Below, piece after piece: positions 6,600-12,292 of a DNA stretch of 12,292 bases. Within the stretch, counting starts at the first letter, position 1, and each line of letters starts with the position of its first letter. Under the pieces are notes generated by a model. It was not told where the DNA came from. It did not search any database and saw nothing but the letters and a program-made list of their open reading frames with translations. The stretch is from Oscillospiraceae bacterium (lineage in GTDB: Bacteria > Bacillota > Clostridia > Oscillospirales > Ruminococcaceae), in NCBI GenBank assembly GCA_017544185.1, contig JAFYEQ010000267.1, positions 1-12,292 of the forward strand. Direction: 5' to 3'. A program made the translations under genes and the position numbers.

Positions 6600-7721
6600 T
6601 CATAGATATTGGAATATAGGCAGCCATGTCTGGTACGGGAAGCAGCCGTTGCCTCTGTATACCATGAACGCGCCGTAGAAGTAGGACGCAGCCGCCAGGA
6701 ACACCGCGATCACCAGCACATGCATGATCTTCTTCTGCTTGAAGTGGTCGTCCGTGAAGCCGCAGGCAGCCTTTATGGTCTCGGGGAGCATCCCCAGCAC
6801 TCCGGGCATAACGAAGAACATACCGAAGCGGGACACGATAGCGTGCTTTAGTCCCCAGAACTCGAACATCACAAGGAAGAACATGCTCGACAGATATATT
6901 ATCGTCGTCTTGTCCGCCTCGTAGGCTCGTTTGCGGAATATGACCATAAGTATGAAGAGTATGAAGTACCCTATGAAGTAGAAGGGGAATACGCCGTAGC
7001 TTATCTCCTGGCCCGTCATAAGGCCGCGCAGGTTGCGGGTCATTATACCTGTCCTGTCGAACAGATCGATCACCTGCTGTATGATGCCCGTAGACCCCAT
7101 GAACAGGAGCACGGATATGAGCGAGTATATCGCCAGCACCACAGGCTGTATCCGTATCTGCAGTATGAAATACATGGGCAGCATTATCAGTGCCGACCAG
7201 TGGAAGCAGGATGCGAAGAGCACCATCGCCGCGAACCTGAGGAAGTCGTGCTTCTTGATGTACTCGTAGGAGTACAGCACCACGACGGCCGCAGTGTACT
7301 GTCGTAAGAAGTTCATCGAGTAGAAGAACATACCATACATCACGAAGGCGGTGCAGCTCACCACGGGCATAGATGAGTATTTGTATATCCAGTACCCCGT
7401 CGCTCCCGCGAACAGCAGAGCCGACAGCGCGAAGTATACTCTGAAGTCGCCCACGTCGTTGGCGAATATGTTCAGCATGACGGTATAGCCCTTCTCGAGC
7501 CTGCTCTTGCCGAACTCGCCCAGTTCCTGCCCTATGAGCTGTGTGAATATGCGCTTGTATGACTTGTAGTCCGTGCCTACGTCATATCGTATCGCCTGTA
7601 TAAAGGTGATCAGCGCGGTGAAAAGTACGCAGTACACCGCTCGTCCGATCTTGCCGGTCTTCTTGTTGCAGGATATCACACCGAGCAGCATCATCACAGG
7701 CGGCAGTAGTGTGTATACCAT
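6600..7721 (-). CDS. EpsG-family polytopic membrane protein (putative polysaccharide polymerase)
   Basis: A 373-residue integral membrane protein with about ten hydrophobic segments. It matches the EpsG/Wzy-like pattern in RYDVGTDYKSY near residues 45-56, LEKGYTVMLNIF, MNFLRQYTAAVVV, and FHWSALIMLPMYF. EpsG-type proteins are thought to help polymerise exopolysaccharide or capsule repeat units at the cytoplasmic membrane; the exact reaction here is not known. The ATG at 7721 has a strong RBS (GGAGG at 7728-7732, 6 nt away), and a near-consensus promoter lies upstream. No glycosyltransferases or flippase genes are near, so this is a lone copy. It is followed by a good hairpin terminator, so it is probably transcribed alone. 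A related O-antigen ligase-like role is possible. Confidence 0.85.
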   Translation of the reverse strand: MVYTLLPPVMMLLGVISCNKKTGKIGRAVYCVLFTALITFIQAIRYDVGTDYKSYKRIFTQLIGQELGEFGKSRLEKGYTVMLNIFANDVGDFRVYFALSALLFAGATGYWIYKYSSMPVVSCTAFVMYGMFFYSMNFLRQYTAAVVVLYSYEYIKKHDFLRFAAMVLFASCFHWSALIMLPMYFILQIRIQPVVLAIYSLISVLLFMGSTGIIQQVIDLFDRTGIMTRNLRGLMTGQEISYGVFPFYFIGYFILFILMVIFRKRAYEADKTTIIYLSSMFFLVMFEFWGLKHAIVSRFGMFFVMPGVLGMLPETIKAACGFTDDHFKQKKIMHVLVIAVFLAAASYFYGAFMVYRGNGCFPYQTWLPIFQYL

Positions 7722-7762
7722 ATCAGTCCTCCCCTTTTGTCTGTATCGTCTGTACGAGGGAT

Positions 7763-7791
7763 ATTATACCACGATCCGCAAAAAAAATCAA
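7763..7791 (-). promoter_or_regulatory. Near-consensus promoter of the EpsG-like gene
   Basis: On the minus strand TTGATT (7786-7791) and TATAAT (7763-7768) are 17 bp apart. Transcription should start near 7756, giving a leader of about 35 nt before ATG 7721. A run of T on the minus strand (7781-7787) forms the upstream part of the spacer. The next upstream element is the repeat cluster at 7822-7888. Confidence 0.75.
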
Positions 7792-7821
7792 GTATAAAGT
7801 GAGATAGGACCCAATATGTCC

Positions 7822-7888
7822 CCGAAGGTCGGAAAATGGGAACGGTATGTTTTAGCGTTCCCATGGGGCTGACACATAGGTCAGCCCC
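7822..7888. repeat. Cluster of three small hairpins downstream of the aminopeptidase gene
   Basis: Three palindromes lie head to tail: CCGA-AGG-TCGG (7822-7832), ATGGGAACG (7836-7844) with CGTTCCCAT (7856-7864), and GGGGCTGAC (7865-7873) with GTCAGCCCC (7880-7888) around a 6-nt loop. The last two stems are perfect 9-mers. The third resembles the outer arms of the other dispersed palindromes (GGGGC...GCCCC, ACATAG loop). The aminopeptidase stop TGA (7881-7883 on the minus strand) is inside its right arm. The cluster may act as a weak terminator for that gene, although no T tract follows. Confidence 0.75.
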
Positions 7889-9656
7889 TACAATGGGGAA
7901 TAGTAGTTCCACCGGTCTCTGTAACGCCCTTTAGCCACTCTGCGGTATCATCATCCAGACAGGGACGGAGAGTATCGTATACCCGCCTGTGATAGTCGGT
8001 GAGAAGGCGTATCTCCCTGTCGGTGAGCATATCCCATACTATGGCGTCCGTGTCGAAGGGGGCCAGAGTGAGGGTGTCGAAGTACAGCATACCGTCCTCG
8101 CGGCGGCGGCACAGTACCAGATCCTCGATCCTTACGCCGAACTTGCCCTCCAGATATGCGCCCGGCTCATTGGAGGTGACCATGCCCTCCCTGAATGTAG
8201 CCTCGGCGCGGGGCGATACGGAGTTCGGCCCCTCGTGTACGCAGGATATGAAGCCCACACCGTGGCCCGTACCGTGACCGAAGTCCAACCCGATCTCCCA
8301 CAGAGGCAGACGCGCCAGCGCGTCGATATGCTGTCCCTTGGTGCCCTCGGGGAACACCGCCGCTCCCAGAGCCAGATGACCGCGAAGCACTGCGGTATAG
8401 GTCCTCTTCTCCTCATCTGTCAGCTCGCCCAGCGCGATGGTGCGGGTCACGTCGGTGGTGCCGCGGTCGTACTGCCCGCCCGTGTCTACCAGCAGGAAGC
8501 TGCGGGCCTCACATGGGATGTTGGTATCCTCGTCGGGATCGTAGTGTACTATGGCGCCGTGCGGCCCGTAGGCTGCGATCGTAGCGAAGGAGGGACCTAT
8601 GTAGCCCGCCTGATCACCACGCAGCCGCTCCATATCCTGCACCGCATCAAGCTCGGTGTAGGAGGATATGCTGCCCTCAGCGCAGCGTTTCTTGATGCCG
8701 TATATGAAGCGCGTCAGAGCCGCACCGTCGCGGATATGCGCCTCTGTCATCCCCGCCTGCTCGGCCTCGGTCTTGACCGCCTTCATCATCTCGATGGGCG
8801 ACTTGCGGTCGATGAGCTCCGCGCCGCTCTGAGCCAGCTTCTCTGCGATGCGGGCGTTGACCGTGCCACGGTCGGCCCATACCTTCCCGGTAAGAGCAGC
8901 GACATGCCCCTCGAAGCGGGTGTATGGCTCCAACTGTATCCCGTCGCGTATCAGTGCCTCGAACAGCGCATCAGACAGCGTGCCCTGTATGTACGCCCTC
9001 ACGCGGTCGGCGGACACTATGGCATATGCTAGGGGTATGGGATCGTATATCTTCGAGAAGGCGCGGTAGCCAAAGAGCCACGCGCACTCATCGCAAGCAG
9101 CGGTCACCAGATGATCCGCCCCCGCCTCGGCCATAGCCTCCCGCACTCTTTCTATGCGGCGTATGCGGGTCTCGCCCACGGTCTCCGCCGACAGCTCTTC
9201 TACGAGATAGTCGCCGGGAGCAGGCCTGTCGGTCCATATATCGCCGATCAGGTCTATGTCGCAGGTAAGGCTGCACAGCTCCCGCAGCTCGTCTGCGGTC
9301 TTGGAGGATATGGTGCGCCCGTCGGTGCCGACATTACATCCCTTCAGATGCTCACCTACGAACTCTGTCAGCTTCGGCACGTCCTTCTGTCCCGCCTTCA
9401 TAAGGGTATAGCCCGTGCCGTCCAGCTGAGCCGCCGCCTGTATGTAGTACCTGCTGTCCGTCCAGAGATAGGCCCGATCGCGTGTGATGAGCGCCGTGCC
9501 CGCAGACCCGTCGAAGCCGCTGATGTATTCTCTTCCCTTCCAGCGGTCCTCCACGTACTCCGACATATGAGGATCTGCAGATGTGATGATATAGGCATCC
9601 AGCCCATGCTCCGCCATTTTGGAGCGGAGCGCCGCAAGTCTTGCCGGGATATCCAT
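7881..9656 (-). CDS. Xaa-Pro aminopeptidase (aminopeptidase P, M24B), three-domain form
   Basis: A cytoplasmic metallopeptidase that removes an N-terminal residue preceding proline. At 591 residues it has the long form: two creatinase-like N domains (about 1-140 and 160-300) and a pita-bread catalytic domain (about 305-545), like eukaryotic aminopeptidase P1 and its bacterial homologues, not the shorter E. coli PepP. By alignment with human APP1, the dinuclear metal ligands are all present: Asp391 (LLVDTGGQYDRG), Asp402 (TTDVTRT), His465 (HGTGHGVG), Glu497 (SNEPGAY) and Glu511 (VRIEDL). His371 (AIVHYDP) and His474 (VHEGP) fit the other active-site histidines. AAGGAG (9664-9669) is 7 nt before the ATG. 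The final codons (PHCRG) and the stop lie in or next to an intergenic palindrome, so the C-terminal tail was probably changed by repeat insertion. Confidence 0.95.
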   Translation of the reverse strand: MDIPARLAALRSKMAEHGLDAYIITSADPHMSEYVEDRWKGREYISGFDGSAGTALITRDRAYLWTDSRYYIQAAAQLDGTGYTLMKAGQKDVPKLTEFVGEHLKGCNVGTDGRTISSKTADELRELCSLTCDIDLIGDIWTDRPAPGDYLVEELSAETVGETRIRRIERVREAMAEAGADHLVTAACDECAWLFGYRAFSKIYDPIPLAYAIVSADRVRAYIQGTLSDALFEALIRDGIQLEPYTRFEGHVAALTGKVWADRGTVNARIAEKLAQSGAELIDRKSPIEMMKAVKTEAEQAGMTEAHIRDGAALTRFIYGIKKRCAEGSISSYTELDAVQDMERLRGDQAGYIGPSFATIAAYGPHGAIVHYDPDEDTNIPCEARSFLLVDTGGQYDRGTTDVTRTIALGELTDEEKRTYTAVLRGHLALGAAVFPEGTKGQHIDALARLPLWEIGLDFGHGTGHGVGFISCVHEGPNSVSPRAEATFREGMVTSNEPGAYLEGKFGVRIEDLVLCRRREDGMLYFDTLTLAPFDTDAIVWDMLTDREIRLLTDYHRRVYDTLRPCLDDDTAEWLKGVTETGGTTIPHCRG

Positions 9657-9703
9657 AAAAATGCTCCTTATATCTACTCAAGGTGGGAAAGGTCGGGGCA
9701 AAG

Positions 9704-9828
9704 GCTTCCGTAGGATGCCGCCTCGCCCTGCGGATGGAGAACGGAGATCTGAAACGGAAGCGGCATATCCATGCGTTACCGTGGGCCGACACGAGGTCTC
9801 CGTAGGAGAGCCGTTGGCCCCCTACAGA
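9704..9828 (-). repeat. Two adjacent palindromic repeats between the thioesterase and aminopeptidase genes
   Basis: The 195-bp gap holds no gene. GCTTCCGT (9704-9711) pairs with ACGGAAGC (9754-9761), and the overlapping ATGCCGC (9715-9721) pairs with GCGGCAT (9760-9766), so two folds compete. Next to it, on the minus strand, is a dispersed element (9776-9828). It reads CTGTAGGGGGCC, then a core CTCC-TAC-GGAG, then GTGTCGGCCCACGGTAACGCA. Its right end nearly equals that of the element at 5278-5325. The aminopeptidase RBS lies just past this block. Confidence 0.7.
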
Positions 9829-9851
9829 CTTTCAACGCTCCGCACCGCAGA

Positions 9852-10286
9852 TCATCCGTATAATCTGTCGCCCGCATCGCATATCTGCGAATAGATATCG
9901 TAGATATCGGGGTGGGTCTTCTTTATGCGCACGGGGCGCAGGTCCGTATCGACGAAGCAGTGAGATGTCCTGCCCTTGGCATGGAGCGTGCCGTCCTCGC
10001 CGTATATCTCGTATATCACGTCGAAGCGCATCTTCCCGAACTCGGGGATGTACGCCTTGACTATGAAGGTATCTCCGAACCTGAAGGGGAGCATGTACTC
10101 ACACTCCGCCGCCAGCACAGGGCTCATGATGCCCCGCTGCTCCACCGTCTCGAAGGGCAGTCCCGCCTCTTCTATCAGGTGTACACGGGTCTCCTCGAAC
10201 CAGCGTATATAGTTGGAGTGATGGGCTATGCCCATCTTGTCGGTCTCGTAGTAGTATACCTTGCGTGTGTATGGTGTCAGCTGCAT
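9852..10286 (-). CDS. Acyl-CoA thioesterase of the YbgC/4-hydroxybenzoyl-CoA (hotdog) family
   Basis: A 144-residue soluble hotdog-fold protein. The family motif YYETDKMGIAHHSNYIRWFE (residues 12-31) holds the conserved Asp16 and the HHSNY that follow the pattern of YbgC and 4HBT enzymes. The later part VKAYIPEFGKMRFDVIYEIY and the basic RPVRIKK stretch fit the strand order of the fold. Members hydrolyse short- or medium-chain acyl-CoA or 4-hydroxybenzoyl-CoA; the substrate here cannot be told. AAAGGA (10292-10297) is 5 nt from the ATG at 10286. TAGTAT or TATAAC near 10303-10311 could be a -10 box, but no clear -35 was found. It stands alone between two repeat-filled gaps, downstream of thrS and upstream of the aminopeptidase gene. 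Confidence 0.93.
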   Translation of the reverse strand: MQLTPYTRKVYYYETDKMGIAHHSNYIRWFEETRVHLIEEAGLPFETVEQRGIMSPVLAAECEYMLPFRFGDTFIVKAYIPEFGKMRFDVIYEIYGEDGTLHAKGRTSHCFVDTDLRPVRIKKTHPDIYDIYSQICDAGDRLYG

Positions 10287-10344
10287 ATATTTCCTTTGTA
10301 TGTTATACTATTCTTGATCTAAACCATGGAAAGATGCGGGGCAT

Positions 10345-10480
10345 GGGGCAGCAGCCCCCATTTAGGATGTGGCGATAGCCACGCATTCCCGGCGACTGCG
10401 TCAGCAGTTGCATCTCTTGTCCCTTGTCCCTTGTCCCTTGTCCCTTGTCCCTAGTAACTGCGCTGGCAGTTGTATCTCTT
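10345..10480. repeat. Hairpin series with (TTGTCCC)5 heptanucleotide repeat
   Basis: In the 273-bp gap upstream of the thioesterase there are four short hairpins with 4-nt loops: GGGGC-AGCA-GCCCC (10345-10358), GTGGC-GATA-GCCAC (10369-10382), CGACTGC-GTCA-GCAGTTG (10393-10410, one G-T pair) and AACTGC-GCTG-GCAGTT (10456-10471). The last two belong to direct repeats of 24 bp (10395-10418 and 10457-10480, 20 of 24 identical) that end in ATCTCTT. Between them lie five perfect copies of TTGTCCC (10417-10451). No coding frame was recognised. Confidence 0.8.
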
Positions 10481-10524
10481 TACCGCGAAACGATCGGAAG
10501 CAGGATAGTATCAGGGGATATCAA

Positions 10525-10551
10525 CGGGAACGGCCGATATGACCGTTCCCG
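10525..10551 (-). terminator. Hairpin after threonyl-tRNA synthetase gene, possible terminator
   Basis: CGGGAACGG (10525-10533) and CCGTTCCCG (10543-10551) form a perfect 9-bp stem with a 9-nt loop, 8 bp past the thrS stop codon. On the minus strand it is followed by TTGATATC and not by a true T tract, so termination is uncertain. The stem sequence is nearly that of the hairpin at 7836-7864, so this may be another member of a dispersed repeat family placed at gene ends. Confidence 0.5.
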
Positions 10552-10559
10552 ATCGTCTG

Positions 10560-12292
10560 TCAGTTGTCCAGAGACTTGTTCTCGTTCTCCGTAACGATCC
10601 TGTTTATGGCCTCGTCTGCAGAGAAGGTGCCCAGATCCCCGTGCTTTCTCGAACGTATGGTGACAGTGCTGTCCTTGACCTCATTGTCGCCCACGATGAA
10701 CAGATAGGGTATCCTGTCGAGACGGCCTCTCTTGATCTTGGGACCGATATTGTCGTCCTCAAAGTCCACCTCGACTCTGATGCCGTGAGCCTCCAGCTTG
10801 TCCCTGAGGTCGAACGCATAGTCGTTGTTCTCGGGCTTGATGGAGAGTATGCGCACCTGCTCGGGAGCCAGCCACATGGGAAGAGCGCCTGCATACTTCT
10901 CTATGAGCAGAGCCAGCGTCCTCTCGTAGCAGCCCAGGGAAGAACGGTGTATGATATAGGGAGTGCGCATCTTGCCGTCGGTATCCACATACTCCATGCC
11001 GAACTTCTGTGCCAGCAGCATATCTATCTGGATCGTGATCAGCGTGTCCTCCTTGCCGAACACGTTCTTGATCTGGATATCCAGCTTGGGTCCGTAGAAG
11101 GCAGCCTCGTCGATGCCTACCTCGTAATCAACTCCGAGATGATCGAGTATCTTCTTCATGACGCCCTGAGACTCTTCCCACTGCTCGGCAGTGCCCTCGT
11201 ACTTGTTGTTGGGGTTCGCGGGATCCCACTGGGAGAAGCGGTAGCTCACGTCATCGGCAAGGCCCAAAGTCTCCAGGCAGTACTTCGCCAGATCCAGGCA
11301 GCCGCGGAACTCATCCTCCAGCTGCTCGGGACGTATGATCAGATGGCCCTCCGACAGTGTGAACTGTCTTACTCTGATAAGGCCGTGCATCTCGCCGCTG
11401 TCCTCGTTGCGGAAGAGGATAGATGTCTCGTTGAGCCTCATGGGAAGGTCTCTGTAGCTGCGCTTCCTGTTCAGGAACACCTGATACTGGAAGGGGCAGG
11501 TCATGGGACGCAGAGCCAGGCACTCCTTGCTCTCGTCATCGGGATCGCCGAGTATGAACATACCGTCGCGGTAGTGATCCCAGTGACCGGAGATCTTATA
11601 CAGGTCTCTCTTTGCCATATAGGGGGTCTTGGTCAGCAGGTAGCCGCGCTTGTACTCCTCATCCTCTATCCATCTCTGGAGCGTCTGTATCACCTTAGCG
11701 CCCTTGGGGAGGAGAATGGGCAGGCCCTGTCCGATATAGTCAACGGTCGTGAAGTATTCAAGCTCTCTTCCCAGCTTGTTGTGGTCGCGGAGCTTTGCTT
11801 CCTCCATAGCCTTGAGATGCTCCTCCAGCATGGAAGCCTTGGGGTATGCAGTGCCGTAGATACGGGACATCTGTATGCCGTCCTCAGCCTTGCCCCAGTA
11901 TGCGCCGGTACACTGGGTCAGCTTCACTGCCTTGATGGGAGCCACGCTCATGATATGGGGACCTGCGCACAGGTCTATAAAGTCGCCCTGCTTGTAGAAG
12001 CTGAGCTTCTCGCCCTTGCTGTCATGCTTTTCTATGAGCTCTACCTTGTAGTCCTCGTTGCGCTCCTTCATCAGAGCCACAGCCTCATCATGGGAGAGCT
12101 CGAAGCGCTCCAGCTCGTAGCCTTCCTTTGCAAGACGCTTCATCTCGACCTCTATCTTCTCCAGGTCGGCGGGAGTAAAGGGCTTCTCCACCTCAAAGTC
12201 ATAGTAGAAGCCGTTCTCGGTAGCGGGGCCTCTTGCCAGCTTTGCCTCGGGCCACAGGTCCTTCACCGCCTGAGCCATCAGATGGGAAGCGG
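10560..12292 (-). CDS. thrS: Threonyl-tRNA synthetase, 5' end beyond window
   Basis: This class II synthetase charges tRNA-Thr. About 576 residues are visible; the frame continues off the right edge (ASHLMAQAVK), so the Met at 12278 is internal and the TGS domain is missing only because of the window. The editing domain shows SHL at the edge and CAGPH (Cys104, His108 counted from that Met). The catalytic core has SGHWDHY, the motif ALRPMTCPFQYQVF with zinc ligand Cys261, FRNEDSGEMHGLIRVRQF as motif 2, His312 in LSEGH, and motif 3 with His444 in YIIHRSSLGCYERTLALL. The anticodon-binding domain follows (PEQVRILSIKPENNDYA to RSRKHGDLGTF). The segment TLSEGH differs from the usual TQDDAH, while the zinc-binding His is kept. 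A hairpin lies just after the stop. Confidence 0.97.
   Translation of the reverse strand, partial: ASHLMAQAVKDLWPEAKLARGPATENGFYYDFEVEKPFTPADLEKIEVEMKRLAKEGYELERFELSHDEAVALMKERNEDYKVELIEKHDSKGEKLSFYKQGDFIDLCAGPHIMSVAPIKAVKLTQCTGAYWGKAEDGIQMSRIYGTAYPKASMLEEHLKAMEEAKLRDHNKLGRELEYFTTVDYIGQGLPILLPKGAKVIQTLQRWIEDEEYKRGYLLTKTPYMAKRDLYKISGHWDHYRDGMFILGDPDDESKECLALRPMTCPFQYQVFLNRKRSYRDLPMRLNETSILFRNEDSGEMHGLIRVRQFTLSEGHLIIRPEQLEDEFRGCLDLAKYCLETLGLADDVSYRFSQWDPANPNNKYEGTAEQWEESQGVMKKILDHLGVDYEVGIDEAAFYGPKLDIQIKNVFGKEDTLITIQIDMLLAQKFGMEYVDTDGKMRTPYIIHRSSLGCYERTLALLIEKYAGALPMWLAPEQVRILSIKPENNDYAFDLRDKLEAHGIRVEVDFEDDNIGPKIKRGRLDRIPYLFIVGDNEVKDSTVTIRSRKHGDLGTFSADEAINRIVTENENKSLDN

Noticed and set aside
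7989..9032. Long plus-strand open frame of 347 codons
   Set aside because: It lies wholly opposite the aminopeptidase gene, whose metal ligands and motifs are all intact; it is a shadow frame in GC-rich sequence.
9352..9792. Minus-strand open frame of 146 codons overlapping the aminopeptidase 5' end
   Set aside because: It begins in a repeat and then reads the aminopeptidase gene in another frame; there is no family likeness.
12276..12278. ATG as the start of thrS
   Set aside because: The frame stays open to the window edge and reads ASHL before this Met, which matches the conserved editing-domain sequence of threonyl-tRNA synthetase, so the Met is internal.

Overview
The window looks like a piece of chromosome from a fairly GC-rich, low-oxygen bacterium, most likely a clostridial (Ruminococcus/Oscillospiraceae-like) Firmicute. 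This assignment is an inference. It rests on consensus SigA-type promoters (TTGACA-N17-TATAAT/TATACT), AGGAG-type ribosome binding sites, a [NiFe]-hydrogenase maturation set beside a nitrogenase-like iron protein, frequent ATA isoleucine codons despite high GC, and many small palindromic intergenic repeats. No rRNA, tRNA, CRISPR array, IS element or phage gene was seen.

Left part (1-5252). A 5' fragment of a NifH/NflH-type iron protein runs leftward off the window. It is separated from a rightward hypF-hypC-hypD-hypE operon by 385 bp. That gap holds two back-to-back consensus promoters, with -35 boxes 22 bp apart, and a 58-bp tandem repeat array. The array lies inside the predicted leader of the iron-protein mRNA. 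HypF, HypE, HypC and HypD together build the Fe(CN)2CO part of the [NiFe]-hydrogenase active site. The nickel-insertion proteins HypA and HypB and the hydrogenase itself are not in the window.

Middle (5253-7800). A dispersed palindromic repeat precedes an AraC-family regulator. Directly after it, on the same strand, comes a small single-domain cupin protein, possibly its partner. A strong hairpin at 6565-6592 then separates these genes from a convergent EpsG-like membrane protein. That gene has its own near-consensus promoter and RBS and runs leftward.

Right part (7822-12292). The genes are all on the minus strand. In transcription order they are threonyl-tRNA synthetase (5' end cut by the window edge), a 4-hydroxybenzoyl-CoA/YbgC-type thioesterase, and a three-domain Xaa-Pro aminopeptidase. 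Every gap between them is filled with small hairpin repeats. One of these repeats overlaps the end of the aminopeptidase gene and supplies its stop codon. Another gap carries five perfect copies of a 7-bp unit between two structured direct repeats.

Most genes are well-known families. The points most worth a second look are the nitrogenase-like iron protein with its unusual leader, the divergent promoter pair, and the family of repeat palindromes that reach into transcripts and coding sequence.
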